A stretch of 64,000 nt of DNA from CAVTRI01 sp963737075 (GCA_963737075.1 CAVTRI010000001.1:806001-870000), one strand, 5' to 3'; shown: positions 34,308-46,467, counted from the stretch's first letter. Numbers and translations: made by a program. Notes: generated by a model from the letters alone, not told the origin.

Positions 34308-35467
34308 AAGACACCTTCGCCTTCCTCGAAGCTCTGCAACAGATCGCCAAAGACAAGGGGATCAGCGTCGACGTCCTGCTCGACGCGCTCGCCAACGCGC
34401 TCGTCGCCGCGTACAAGCGCATGCCGAATGCGGCCGAGGAAGCCGTGGTGACCATCGACCCGGAAACCGGCGAGATCCGCGTGTACGGCCAGGAGCTCGA
34501 CGAAGACGGAAACGTCGTGCGGGAGTGGGACGACACGCCCAACGACTTCGGCCGCATCGCCGCCCAGACGGCCAAGCAGGTGATCCTGCAGCGCATCCGG
34601 GAAGCGGAGCGGGACCTCAAGTACGAGGAGTACGCCGGGCGAGAAGGGGACATCGTCACCGGGATCATCCAGCAGAGCGACAACCGCTACACCCTGCTCG
34701 ACCTGGGCAAGGTGGAGGCGCTGCTGCCTCAGGCCGAACAGGTGCCTCACGAGCGCTACGAGCACGGTGCCCGGCTGAAGGCCTACATCGTTGAGGTTCG
34801 CAAGACGACCAAGGGCCCGCAGATCGTCGTCAGCCGCACCCACCCCGGGCTGATCAAGCGCTTGTTCGAGCTTGAAGTCCCCGAGATTTCCAGCGGGGTC
34901 GTCGAAATCAAGGCGGCCGCGCGCGAGCCGGGGCACCGGACGAAGATCGCTGTGTGGTCCAACGATCCCAACGTTGATCCGGTAGGGGCGTGCGTCGGCG
35001 CCCGGGGGGCGCGGGTTCGGATGGTCACCAACGAGCTTCGAGGCGAGAAGGTCGACATCGTGCCGTTCTCCGACGATCCCCGGGAATTCGTGATGCGGGC
35101 GCTCCAGCCGGCCAAGGTCAAAGAGGTCCACCTCGACGACCTGACCGGGACCGCCACCGTCGTCGTGCACGACTTCCAGCTCTCGCTGGCGATCGGGAAG
35201 GAGGGCCAAAACGCACGCCTCGCGGCCCGGCTCACCGGCTGGCGTATCGACATCAAGAGTGAGTCCCAGGTCGCCGAGGAAGAGGCCTACGCCAATCAGG
35301 ACTGGGCCGAAGGCGAATGGGTGGAAAATGAGGCAGGCGAGATGGTCTGGCAGCCCGCCGAGGGAGGCGAGGCGGTCTCGGCCGAGCAGTGGTCGCAGGG
35401 CGAGGCCGTCGACGACGCCGAGGCGGCGCCGGAGGCGGCCGCCGATGTGCAGGAGGCCGAGTCGTAG
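34304..35467 (+). CDS. nusA: Transcription termination/antitermination factor NusA
   Basis: The 387-residue protein has the N-terminal RNA-polymerase-binding domain, an S1 domain (about 118-190, GDIVTGIIQQ) and two KH domains (DPVGACVGARGARV and LAIGKEGQNARLAARLTGW). A Glu/Ala-rich tail replaces the acidic repeats of enterobacteria, as in other Gram-positives. It controls pausing, termination and antitermination. ATG 34304 overlaps the rimP stop and is preferred to an in-frame TTG 21 bases upstream. Confidence 0.96.
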   Translation: MKDTFAFLEALQQIAKDKGISVDVLLDALANALVAAYKRMPNAAEEAVVTIDPETGEIRVYGQELDEDGNVVREWDDTPNDFGRIAAQTAKQVILQRIREAERDLKYEEYAGREGDIVTGIIQQSDNRYTLLDLGKVEALLPQAEQVPHERYEHGARLKAYIVEVRKTTKGPQIVVSRTHPGLIKRLFELEVPEISSGVVEIKAAAREPGHRTKIAVWSNDPNVDPVGACVGARGARVRMVTNELRGEKVDIVPFSDDPREFVMRALQPAKVKEVHLDDLTGTATVVVHDFQLSLAIGKEGQNARLAARLTGWRIDIKSESQVAEEEAYANQDWAEGEWVENEAGEMVWQPAEGGEAVSAEQWSQGEAVDDAEAAPEAAADVQEAES

Positions 35468-35715
35468 CTCTCCCGATCCGGACCTGCGTCGGCTGCCGGC
35501 GCCGGGCGCCCGCGTCGGATCTCATCCGGGTCGCGGCGTCGCCTGACGGTACCCTGGTCGTTGACCGGTACGCCCCCGGCCGAGGTGCGTGGGTGTGCAG
35601 GCAAGTTGGAGACCTGCGCCCCCGCCCGGAGTGTTGGGAGGCGGCGCAGCGGCGGGGAGCCTTCAGCCGGGCGCTCCGGCGAAACGGGAACATCGAGAAG
35701 AACGTGAGAGGATAG
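35389..35715 (+). CDS. YlxR/DUF448 RNA-binding protein (start uncertain)
   Basis: The conserved part begins about 35470: LPIRTCVGCRRRAPASDLIRV, then DRYAPGRGAWVCRQ and CWEAAQRRGAFSRALR, the standard YlxR pattern. The only standard in-frame start is GTG 35389, which lies inside nusA and adds a Gly/Arg-rich stretch that is probably antisense-frame noise. AGGAGG at 35451-35456 is instead spaced for the codons gtc (35461) or gta (35464), neither a normal start. Either translation begins at a non-standard codon or a base is wrong here. The protein lies between nusA and infB in nearly all Gram-positive bacteria. Confidence 0.8.
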   Translation: MVAGRGRRRRRGGAGGGRRCAGGRVVALPIRTCVGCRRRAPASDLIRVAASPDGTLVVDRYAPGRGAWVCRQVGDLRPRPECWEAAQRRGAFSRALRRNGNIEKNVRG

Positions 35716-35766
35716 AGCCCGGCGCCGCCGAGCGAGCGGTACCAGAGAAGGGATTGACGCAGCACC

Positions 35767-38764
<2,998 letters not shown>

Positions 38765-38771
38765 GCCGCTC

Positions 38772-39068
38772 GTGCACGTCGCCTCGCTGACCGTCGAGCT
38801 GCACCTGCGAGAAGCACACTCGCTCAAGCAGAAGCGGGCGCTGGTCCGTCCGATCCTCGACGGCTGCCGTCACCGGTTTTCGGTCGCTGCCGCCGAGGTG
38901 GCCGACCAGGACGTGTGGCAGCGAGCCATCTTAGGGGTGGCCACGGTGTCGGGGTCGGCCCGCCATGCGGCCGACGTGCTCGACGCGGTGGAGCGATTCG
39001 TGTGGTCGTTCCCGGAAGTCGAAGTCACCTCCTGCCGCCGCAACTGGCTCGAACAGGACGAAGCGTGA
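38772..39068 (+). CDS. DUF503 family protein
   Basis: The 98-residue protein begins MHVASLTVELHLREAHSLKQKR, the DUF503 signature, and ends with a ferredoxin-like second half (VWSFPEVEVTSC). It is commonly found between infB and rbfA in Gram-positive bacteria and has no known activity. GTG 38772 follows infB by seven bases; the stop overlaps the rbfA start. Confidence 0.92.
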   Translation: MHVASLTVELHLREAHSLKQKRALVRPILDGCRHRFSVAAAEVADQDVWQRAILGVATVSGSARHAADVLDAVERFVWSFPEVEVTSCRRNWLEQDEA

Positions 39069-39523
39069 GCCGCGAGCGCGGCACATCGCACCGCTATCCG
39101 CGCTCGGCGCGGGTCAACCAGGTCCTGCACGAAGTCTTGGCGGACGAGCTCGAGCGGCTTTCAGACCGGGACGAGCGCCTGGCCCTGCTGACGGTCACCG
39201 ACGTGCTCTGCGACGCCGACCTCCGGCACGCGGTGGTCTTGCTGGCTTCGCTCACCGATGACGAGGCGCACGCGCTCGCCGAGGTTCGGGTCCGCCTGCA
39301 GGCCGCCGTGTCCCGCCAGGTGCGGCTCAAACGCACGCCGCAGCTGCGATTCGCGGCCGACCCGGCGGTCGCCACCGGGCAGCGGATCGAGGACCTGCTG
39401 CGCCAGCTCGGGCCCGAGCGGCCCGGCGGCGTAGCCGCGGAGAGCGGGGCAGTCGGGCCCGAGCGGCCCGGCGGCGCAGCCGCGGAGAGCGGGGCAGTCG
39501 ACCATCCTGAGGACGGCGGGTGA
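39065..39523 (+). CDS. rbfA: Ribosome-binding factor A with repeated C-terminal tail
   Basis: The RbfA core is about 115 residues: RSARVNQVLHEVLADELERL, then VTDVLCDADLRHAVVLLA and KRTPQLRFAADPAVATGQRI. It is a KH-like factor for late 30S maturation and 16S 5'-end processing. The last 35 residues are two tandem 15-residue repeats (GPERPGGVAAESGAV and GPERPGGAAAESGAV). The total of 152 is longer than usual. GTG 39065 overlaps DUF503 in GTGA, and the stop overlaps truB in the same way. Confidence 0.93.
   Translation: MSRERGTSHRYPRSARVNQVLHEVLADELERLSDRDERLALLTVTDVLCDADLRHAVVLLASLTDDEAHALAEVRVRLQAAVSRQVRLKRTPQLRFAADPAVATGQRIEDLLRQLGPERPGGVAAESGAVGPERPGGAAAESGAVDHPEDGG
39410..39499 (+). repeat. 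45-bp tandem repeat (2 copies) in rbfA tail
   Basis: Copies at 39410-39454 and 39455-39499 differ at one base. They start gggcccgagcggcccggcgg and end gagagcggggcagtc. The unit keeps the reading frame. Confidence 0.95.
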
Positions 39524-40449
39524 CCGACGGCCTCCTCGTCGTCGACAAGCCGCCGGGGATGACCAGCCACGACGTGGTCGGTCGGTGCCGGCGCATCTTC
39601 GGCCAGCGCCGCGTGGGCCACGCGGGGACGCTGGACCCCGGCGCGACCGGCCTGCTCCTGGTCGGGCTCGGAAGGGCCACCCGGCTGCTGCAATTTCTCA
39701 GCGGATTGCCGAAGACGTACCGGGCCGAGGTGGTTCTGGGCGTCACCACGTCGACCCTGGACGACGACGGCGAGGAGACCGGGCATTGGGACATGCGCAA
39801 TGTCAGCGTTGACGACGCCCGCCGCGCCGCACTCGGGCTCACCGGCGACATACAACAGGTGCCTCCCATGGTCTCCGCGGTGAAAATCGGCGGCCGGCGC
39901 CTGCACCGCCTTGCCCGCGGGGGCGTCGAGGTAGCGCGACCCGCCCGCTCGGTCACGGTTATGCGCTTCGAGGTCAACGAGTCGGTCGCCGCCGAATCGG
40001 TCGAGGCCGCGGAGGCCTGCGGGCGGGGTGCCGGGGTCGGGGCGGCGCAAACCGGGCCCGTGTTCGCCATCGAGGTCGAGTGCTCATCGGGCACCTTCGT
40101 TCGCAGCCTCGTCGCCGACCTGGGTGCGCTGCTCGGCGGCGGCGCGCACCTGCGGCGCCTGCGGCGTACCGCGGTCGGTCCATGGACGCTCAGCGACGCG
40201 GTATCGCTCGACGCCGCCGGTCCAACCCGGGTGCTCCCGCCGGTGGCCGCGGTACGCGGCATGCCAGTGTGCACTGTCGGTTCCGACATCCTGGTCGCCG
40301 TCGGGCACGGCGCCGTCCTGGACCGGGCGCTGTTGGACGTCGAAGGGGATGGTCCGTGGGCTGTCGTCGACGGGAACGGCGACCTCGCCGCCGTCTACCG
40401 GGCGCACGGGGACGGGCGGGCAAAACCCACCGTCGTGCTGGCCGGGTAG
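39520..40449 (+). CDS. truB: tRNA pseudouridine(55) synthase TruB
   Basis: The 309-residue protein has GLLVVDKPPGMTSHD, the catalytic GHAGTLDPGATGLL motif (Asp38 in GTLDP), YRAEVVLG, PPMVSAVKIGGRRLH and CSSGTFVRSL. It makes psi55 in the T-loop of tRNAs. A C-terminal PUA-like segment follows. GTG 39520 overlaps the rbfA stop. Confidence 0.96.
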   Translation: MTDGLLVVDKPPGMTSHDVVGRCRRIFGQRRVGHAGTLDPGATGLLLVGLGRATRLLQFLSGLPKTYRAEVVLGVTTSTLDDDGEETGHWDMRNVSVDDARRAALGLTGDIQQVPPMVSAVKIGGRRLHRLARGGVEVARPARSVTVMRFEVNESVAAESVEAAEACGRGAGVGAAQTGPVFAIEVECSSGTFVRSLVADLGALLGGGAHLRRLRRTAVGPWTLSDAVSLDAAGPTRVLPPVAAVRGMPVCTVGSDILVAVGHGAVLDRALLDVEGDGPWAVVDGNGDLAAVYRAHGDGRAKPTVVLAG

Positions 40450-40461
40450 CCTGCCCCGGCT

Positions 40462-41403
40462 ATGGAGCTCCTGCGGTATCCCGGCGGGTGCGACGCCTCC
40501 GATGTGGGTTGCGTCGTCACAATCGGGGCGTACGACGGGATCCATGCCGGTCACCAGGCGCTGATCGGCAGAGTGCGGGCGCAGGCCGCCGAGCTGGGCT
40601 TGGCCAGTGCGGTCGTCACCTTCGACCAGCACCCGGCGATGGTGGTGCGCCCCGAGACAGCGCCGAAACTGCTCACGGACCTCGAGCAGAAGCTGGACCT
40701 CCTCGCCGCCACCGGTGTCGACATCACGCTCGTGGTGCATTTCGACGACGAGCGCTCGGAGGAGTCGGCGGAAGAATTCGTGCGCGAGGTACTGGTCGGC
40801 TGCCTGTCAGCCAAGGCGGTCGTCGTCGGCCACGACTTCCACTTCGGCTACAAGCGCCAGGGCGACGTTCCGCTGTTGCAGCGCATGGGAGCCGAGCTCG
40901 ACTTCGACGTGACAGGCGTCCACCTCTACCCCGACCATCCCGGCGGCCAGCCGGTGTCATCGACCCGCATCCGCCACCTGCTGGCGGCGGGTGACGTGGC
41001 GGGCGCGGCCCGGCTGCTGGGCCGCCCCCATCAGGTACGCGGAGTCGTGGCCGTCGGTGACGGGCGGGGGCGGGGGCTTGGGTTCCCGACTGCCAATGTC
41101 GCCGTTCCGGCGACCGTGGCCGTCCCCGCCGACGGCGTGTACGCCGGCTGGTACCAGCGGCCAGACGGTCTCCGGCGCCCAGCCGCGCTGTCACTCGGAC
41201 GGCGGCCGACCTTCTACGAACACGCTGACCTGTCGCTCCTCGAGGCGTACCTGCTGGATTTCGACGACGACCTCTACGACGAGCCGGCACGGGTCGAGTT
41301 CGTGGACCGGCTGCGCGCGCAGCTGCGGTTCGACGACGTCGACGACCTGGTCGCACAGATGGACCGGGATGTCGCTGACACTCGGAGCCGCCTGACCAGG
41401 TAG
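40462..41403 (+). CDS. ribF: Bifunctional riboflavin kinase / FMN adenylyltransferase
   Basis: The 313-residue protein has an N-terminal nucleotidyltransferase domain (TIGAYDGIHAGHQALI, then SSTRIRHLLAAGDV) and a C-terminal flavokinase barrel (GRGLGFPTANV and SLGRRPTF). It makes FMN and FAD from riboflavin. ATG 40462 is 12 bases after truB. truB-ribF-rpsO is the usual order. Confidence 0.96.
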   Translation: MELLRYPGGCDASDVGCVVTIGAYDGIHAGHQALIGRVRAQAAELGLASAVVTFDQHPAMVVRPETAPKLLTDLEQKLDLLAATGVDITLVVHFDDERSEESAEEFVREVLVGCLSAKAVVVGHDFHFGYKRQGDVPLLQRMGAELDFDVTGVHLYPDHPGGQPVSSTRIRHLLAAGDVAGAARLLGRPHQVRGVVAVGDGRGRGLGFPTANVAVPATVAVPADGVYAGWYQRPDGLRRPAALSLGRRPTFYEHADLSLLEAYLLDFDDDLYDEPARVEFVDRLRAQLRFDDVDDLVAQMDRDVADTRSRLTR

Positions 41404-41414
41404 CATGGGTTCTG

Positions 41415-41430
41415 GCTTGGGCTTCCAAGC
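41415..41430 (+). promoter_or_regulatory. Small hairpin in rpsO leader
   Basis: gcttgg and ccaagc pair around gctt, 45 bases before rpsO. S15 represses its own mRNA in several phyla through leader structures; whether this 71-base gap does so is unknown. Confidence 0.3.
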
Positions 41431-41474
41431 GCGCGTCTACGCATCACCCACGAACCAGAGGACCACCACACTGC

Positions 41475-41732
41475 ATGCCTGACAAAGCTGCCACGATCGC
41501 GACCTACCGCCTTCACGACACCGACACCGGGTCGCCCGAGGTGCAAGTCGCGATCCTCAGCGAGCGCATTGCCCACCTGACGGAACATCTCAAAATCCAC
41601 AAGGGGGACCATCACACGCGGCGGGGCCTGATGAAGCTCATAGGCAGAAGGCGCCGCCTCTTGGACTACGTCCGTGACAACGACGTTGAGCGCTACCGGG
41701 ACTTGATCGCCCGGCTCGGCCTACGCCGCTAA
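41475..41732 (+). CDS. rpsO: 30S ribosomal protein S15
   Basis: The 85-residue protein contains TGSPEVQVAILSERIAHLTEHLK, HKGDHHTRRGLMKLIGRRRRLL, the 16S-binding helices of S15. It starts at ATG 41475. It precedes pnp, the normal linkage. Confidence 0.97.
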   Translation: MPDKAATIATYRLHDTDTGSPEVQVAILSERIAHLTEHLKIHKGDHHTRRGLMKLIGRRRRLLDYVRDNDVERYRDLIARLGLRR

Positions 41733-41925
41733 CCGTTCCGTCGAGCGGCGATCCGCCGCCCGACACCGCCGGGTCCCCAGGCCCGGCTTCGCCCGGCGGC
41801 GGTCGCCGGTCAGCTGCCAGTCGAGGATCCCCCGGGCCACACTCGGGAGCTCACCGACTGGGAACTGGCCCCCCGCCGCCCCAACCGCCCGGCCATGACG
41901 GGCTGGGCCCGAAAGGAGCGTACCC
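41733..41925 (+). promoter_or_regulatory. Structured pnp leader (193 bases)
   Basis: Two hairpins are visible: ccgccggg (41766-41773) with cccggcgg (41792-41799), and ccagtcg (41817-41823) with cgactgg (41855-41861), the latter enclosing a further cccg/cggg pairing. Structured pnp leaders cut by RNase III or bound by PNPase are known, and a leader motif named Actino-pnp is described upstream of pnp in actinobacteria. I cannot confirm that this one belongs to that motif. Confidence 0.5.
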
Positions 41926-44349
41926 GTGGAGGGTGCCACCAGAGTCAGCGGACCGATCACCGGCACCGACAAGACGCTGACGTTCGAGACGGGCTTGCTT
42001 GCACAGCAGTCCCAGGGAGCCGCGGTAGGTCGCATCGGTGACACCATCGTGCTCGCCACCGCCAACGCCGCCCCTACCGTGCGGGAGGGCATCGACTTCT
42101 TCCCCCTCACCGTCGATGTCGAAGAGCGCATGTACGCGGCGGGGAAGATCCCCGGCTCGTTCTTCCGGCGGGAAGGCCGGCCGAGCGACCAAGCCATCCT
42201 GACGTGTCGGCTGATCGACCGCCCGCTGCGGCCGTCTTTCGCCGACGGGTACCGCAACGAGACCCAGGTCATTATCACCGTCCTCGGCGCCGACCAGGCG
42301 AATCCGCACGACGTGCTCGCCATTAACGCCGCCAGCGCGGCGCTGATGCTGTCGGGTATTCCCTTCGAAGGGCCGATCGGCGCCGTGCGTATCGCCTGGA
42401 CGGCGGAAGGGCAGTGGGCGCCGCACCCCACCTACCAGGAGGGCGATGCGTCGGCGTTCGAGCTCGTCGTGGCCGGCCGCCAGCTCGAAGACGGCGACGT
42501 AGCGATCATGATGGTCGAAGCCGGCGGGACCGAGGCGGCGTGGCAGATCTACGAGCACGGGGCTCCCAAGGTGACCGAGGAAGTCATCGCCGACGGCCTC
42601 GAGTCGGCCAAGACGTGGATCCGCGAGGCGATCGCGCTGCAGCGGGAGCTGGTGGCCGAGGCGGGCGCCCGGCCGCGGCTCGACTACACACCCCAGATCG
42701 ACTACTCGCCAGATGTGGCTACCCGGGTGGCCGAGGTCGGCCGGGCGAGGATCGAGCCGGTGACGTTGATCACGGCAAAGGCTGAGCGCGAGAGAGCCGA
42801 ATCAGAGGCGACGAACGCCATCGTGGCCGAGCTGGCTGAGGAGTTTGAGGGGCGGGAGCGCGAAGTCCAGGCTGCCGTGCGATCACTGACCAAGCAGGTG
42901 GTGCGCGAGCGCATCGCGGCGTCAGGAACCAGGATCGACGGGCGTTCCCCGACCGAGATCCGCCCGCTGTCCGCCCAGGTCGGGTTGGTGGCCACGGCGC
43001 ACGGCTCGGGATTGTTCGAGCGGGGCGAGACCCAGGTGCTCAACGTCGCGACACTTGGCATGCCCCGGATGGACCAACTGCTCGACACCCTCGGCGTGGA
43101 CGAGAAGAAGCGGTACATGCACCACTACAACATGCCGCCGTTCGCGAACGGCGAGGTCGGCCGGGTGGGCAGCCCCAAACGGCGGGAGATCGGCCACGGC
43201 CTCCTGGCCGAACGCGCGCTGCTGTCGGTCGTGCCCTCAGTAGAGGAATTTCCCTACGCCCTCCGGTTGGTATCGGAGGTCCTGTCGTCCAACGGATCGA
43301 CGTCCATGGCCTCCGTGTGCGCATCGACGCTCTCGCTGATGGACGCCGGCGTGCCGATCAAGGCGCCCGTCGGGGGTATCGCCATGGGCCTGGTCAAGGT
43401 GGGCGACAACTACATCACCCTCACAGACATCCTCGGCGCTGAGGACGCGTTCGGCGACATGGACTTCAAAGTCGCCGGGACATCGGAGTTCGTCACTGCT
43501 CTGCAGCTCGACACCAAGATCGACGGACTGCCGGCCGACGTCCTGGCCGCCGCTCTGCGCCAGGCGAAGGACGCCCGGACCACCATCCTCGGGGTCATGC
43601 GCGACGCGATTCCGGAGGCCCGGGCGGAGGTCGCCGGCACGGCGCCGAAGATCGTGTCGCTGGAAGTCCCCATCGACAAGATCGGCGAGATCATCGGCCC
43701 CAAGGGCAAGGTCATCAACACGCTGCAGCAAGACACCGGGGCGGACATCAACGTCGACGACGACGGCCTGGTGGGCACGGTCACGATTGGCGCCAAGGAC
43801 GGGTTGGCGGTGGCCGAGGCGAGGCGGCGCATCGAACTGATCCTCGACCCCCCGAAGGCCGAAGTCGGCGCCGTCTACACCGGCAAGGTGGTGAACATCA
43901 CCAAGTTCGGCGCCTTCGTCAACATCCTCCCCGGCCGCGACGGGCTGGTCCACATTTCGAAGCTCGGTCGCGGCAAGCGCATCGACAAGGTGGAGGACGT
44001 TGTCGACCTCGGCGACGAAGTCGAGGTCCGGGTCGATGACATCGACCCGCAGGGCAAGGTATCGCTGTCGCTCGCTGGGCCCGGCGGGAGCGAGCAATCC
44101 GGCGCCGGTGGCGACAACGGTGGGACGGACACCGCCGCCCCCTCCCAGGTTTCCCAAGGGCCCGAGCGGGCCCCGGCCGAGGGTGGGTTGAGCGGGGAGG
44201 CCCCCGTGGAGGTGGCGTCGTTCGAGGACCAGTGGGAGTCCGAGGCGCACGAGGAGTTCGGCGATCTCGGTCCGGTCGAGACCGCCGGCGCCACCCACGC
44301 CGGTGACCCGGGGCGCGGCCCGCGCCGCAACCCTCGCCGGCGGCGATGA
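41926..44349 (+). CDS. pnp: Polyribonucleotide nucleotidyltransferase (PNPase)
   Basis: The 807-residue protein has two RNase PH domains (first around 8-145, second around 330-550 with GERSxGRRLxIGH-like SPKRREIGHGLLAERAL and MDAGVPIKAPVGGIAMGLV), a KH domain (IDKIGEIIGPKGKVI) and an S1 domain (AVYTGKVVNITKFGAFVNILPG). It degrades RNA from the 3' end with phosphate. The last 90 residues form a Gly/Glu/Pro-rich tail with GPERAPAEG. AAAGGAG nine bases upstream fixes GTG 41926. Confidence 0.96.
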   Translation: MEGATRVSGPITGTDKTLTFETGLLAQQSQGAAVGRIGDTIVLATANAAPTVREGIDFFPLTVDVEERMYAAGKIPGSFFRREGRPSDQAILTCRLIDRPLRPSFADGYRNETQVIITVLGADQANPHDVLAINAASAALMLSGIPFEGPIGAVRIAWTAEGQWAPHPTYQEGDASAFELVVAGRQLEDGDVAIMMVEAGGTEAAWQIYEHGAPKVTEEVIADGLESAKTWIREAIALQRELVAEAGARPRLDYTPQIDYSPDVATRVAEVGRARIEPVTLITAKAERERAESEATNAIVAELAEEFEGREREVQAAVRSLTKQVVRERIAASGTRIDGRSPTEIRPLSAQVGLVATAHGSGLFERGETQVLNVATLGMPRMDQLLDTLGVDEKKRYMHHYNMPPFANGEVGRVGSPKRREIGHGLLAERALLSVVPSVEEFPYALRLVSEVLSSNGSTSMASVCASTLSLMDAGVPIKAPVGGIAMGLVKVGDNYITLTDILGAEDAFGDMDFKVAGTSEFVTALQLDTKIDGLPADVLAAALRQAKDARTTILGVMRDAIPEARAEVAGTAPKIVSLEVPIDKIGEIIGPKGKVINTLQQDTGADINVDDDGLVGTVTIGAKDGLAVAEARRRIELILDPPKAEVGAVYTGKVVNITKFGAFVNILPGRDGLVHISKLGRGKRIDKVEDVVDLGDEVEVRVDDIDPQGKVSLSLAGPGGSEQSGAGGDNGGTDTAAPSQVSQGPERAPAEGGLSGEAPVEVASFEDQWESEAHEEFGDLGPVETAGATHAGDPGRGPRRNPRRRR

Positions 44350-44392
44350 TCCTTCGCATGCCCGGTTCGGACGTTCCGCTCTCTTGGCGACG

Positions 44393-45697
44393 GTGAACCG
44401 GCCGCGGGCCGAGGTCCGCCACCCGATCCAGCGGACGGCGGCGGGAGGCCTGGAGACCACCACGATCGACGAGGGGCTCACCGTCGTCACCGAGCACATG
44501 CCCGGTGTGCGGTCGGTCGCGCTCGGTTTCTGGGTGGGAACGGGATCGGTGGACGAAGTTCCAGGGCTGGCCGGAGCCTCCCATTTCCTGGAGCACCTGC
44601 TCTTCAAGGGCACAGAGACGCGCAGCGCCCGCGCCATCGCCGAGGCCGTCGACGCGGTCGGAGGCGACATGAACGCGTTCACGACCAAGGAGTACACCGC
44701 CTTCTATGTGCGGCTCCTGGCCGACGACACTGACCTCGCCCTCGACATCCTCGACGACATCATCTGGTCGCCAGCGTTCCGGCGGGACGAGGTCGAGGTG
44801 GAGCGCCAGGTGATCCTGGAAGAGATCCTGCTGCACGGTGACGAGCCGGCGGACCTGGTGCACGACCTGTACGCCTCGGCTCGCTTTCCCGATCATCCTC
44901 TCGGACGGGATGTGCTCGGCGACGAGTCCACCGTCCGGTCGATGCACCGCGACGACATCGCCGCCTTCCACGCCGCGCACTACCGCCCGCCCAACCTGGT
45001 CGTCGCCGCTGCCGGCAACGTCGACCACGGCCGGATCGTCGACGGCGTCACGGCCCGTATGCCGGCGGCAGTCGAACAACCCGGTGTCGCGCCGGATCGC
45101 CAGCCGCCGCTCGCCCCGGTGCGAGGACGGGCGGTGATCCGGCGGCCAACCGAGCAAGCTCACCTGGTGGTAGGAGTACCGGCGCCGCCCCGCGACCATC
45201 CCGATCGCCACGCCCTCATGGTCATCGACCACGTCCTCGGCGGAGGCATGTCGAGCCGCCTGTTCCAAACCATCCGGGAAGAACGAGGTCTCGCCTACTC
45301 GGTGTATTCGTACCGGTCGCTGTTCGAGACGGTGGGGACCTTCGCCGTGTACGCCGGCACCTCGCCCGACCAGGCGCCCGACGTCCTGAGACTCGTCCAC
45401 GAGGAGCTCGACCGGATGGCGGCGGACGGTGTCTCCGCCGACGAGCTGGCTGCCGCCCGCAGCCACCTGCGGGGCGCGCTGGCCCTCGGCCTCGAGGACT
45501 CTGGTGCACGCATGAGCCGGATCGGGCACGCCCAGCTTGTCCACGGCCGGGTGCCGGATCTCAACGAGGTGGAAGCGCGCCTGGACGCGCTCACCGTCGA
45601 CGGGGTCGCCGAGGTAGCAGGCCAGTGGTTGGCGGGTGCCCGGACGGTGGCGGCGGTGGGACCGTTCGATGACGAGGCGGCGTTGGAGCGGGTATGA
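44393..45697 (+). CDS. M16 family zinc metallopeptidase
   Basis: The 434-residue protein has the inverted zinc motif HFLEHLLFKG and the downstream EVDAVGG-type segment with Glu in the active site (NAFTTKEYTAFYVR). The C-terminal half has the matching domain with RGLAYSVYSY, as in mitochondrial processing peptidase-like enzymes. It should degrade or trim short peptides. The start is uncertain: GTG 44393 or TTG 44384. It lies between pnp and dapB as pepR does in mycobacteria, and overlaps dapB in ATGA. Confidence 0.93.
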   Translation: MNRPRAEVRHPIQRTAAGGLETTTIDEGLTVVTEHMPGVRSVALGFWVGTGSVDEVPGLAGASHFLEHLLFKGTETRSARAIAEAVDAVGGDMNAFTTKEYTAFYVRLLADDTDLALDILDDIIWSPAFRRDEVEVERQVILEEILLHGDEPADLVHDLYASARFPDHPLGRDVLGDESTVRSMHRDDIAAFHAAHYRPPNLVVAAAGNVDHGRIVDGVTARMPAAVEQPGVAPDRQPPLAPVRGRAVIRRPTEQAHLVVGVPAPPRDHPDRHALMVIDHVLGGGMSSRLFQTIREERGLAYSVYSYRSLFETVGTFAVYAGTSPDQAPDVLRLVHEELDRMAADGVSADELAAARSHLRGALALGLEDSGARMSRIGHAQLVHGRVPDLNEVEARLDALTVDGVAEVAGQWLAGARTVAAVGPFDDEAALERV

Positions 45698-46467
45698 CAC
45701 GCGTCGGCGTGCTCGGGGCCGGAGGGCGGATGGGCTCGACGGTGTGTGCCGCCGTCAACGCCGATCCCGGGCTCCAACTGGTGGCCGCCGTGGACCCCGC
45801 GCACGCCGGCGCCTCAGTGCAGGGCGTGGATGTCAACGCCGACGTGGGTGTGCTGGGTGAGGCCGGAGCGGAGGTGGCCGTCGACTTCACCGTTCGCGAC
45901 GCCGCCGTGGCCAATCTGGCGTGGTGTGCTGCGCATGGGATCCACGCGGTGGCGGGCACCACGGGTTTCAGCCCCCAGGATTTGGACAGCCTGGCGAAGG
46001 CGTTCCCCTCTAGCGGGCCGCTGGGCTGCGTGGTCGCTCCCAACTTCGCCATCGGTGCCGTCCTCATGATGCGCTTCGCCGAGCTGGCCGCCCCTTGGTT
46101 CGAGACGGCGGAGATCATCGAGCTGCACCACGACGGAAAGCCCGACGCCCCGTCGGGGACCGCGATGCTCACCGCGAACCGCATGGCCGCCGCTTCCGGG
46201 ACCTGGGGAGCCGACCCGACCCGCACCGAGGTGATGCCGGGCGCCCGTGGCGGTGCCGGGCCGGGCGGGATCCACGTCCATGCGGTGCGCCTGCGGGGCC
46301 TGGTCGCCCATCAGGAGGTGCTGCTCGGCACGGACGGGCAGAGCCTCACGATCCGGCACGACTCCTACGACCGCACTTCGTTCATGCCCGGGGTGTTGCT
46401 GGCCGTCCGAACAGTCTCCGGCCGGCCGGGTTTGACGGTCGGGCTCGACGCACTCTTGGCCATCTAA
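45694..46467 (+). CDS. dapB: 4-hydroxy-tetrahydrodipicolinate reductase
   Basis: The 257-residue protein starts MTRVGVLGAGGRMGSTV, the dinucleotide-binding site, and carries AGTTGFS, APNFAIGAVL, ELHHDGKPDAPSGTA with the catalytic His and Lys. It makes tetrahydrodipicolinate in lysine and meso-diaminopimelate synthesis. It overlaps the peptidase gene by four bases. dapA lies 1.2 kb downstream. Confidence 0.96.
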   Translation: MTRVGVLGAGGRMGSTVCAAVNADPGLQLVAAVDPAHAGASVQGVDVNADVGVLGEAGAEVAVDFTVRDAAVANLAWCAAHGIHAVAGTTGFSPQDLDSLAKAFPSSGPLGCVVAPNFAIGAVLMMRFAELAAPWFETAEIIELHHDGKPDAPSGTAMLTANRMAAASGTWGADPTRTEVMPGARGGAGPGGIHVHAVRLRGLVAHQEVLLGTDGQSLTIRHDSYDRTSFMPGVLLAVRTVSGRPGLTVGLDALLAI

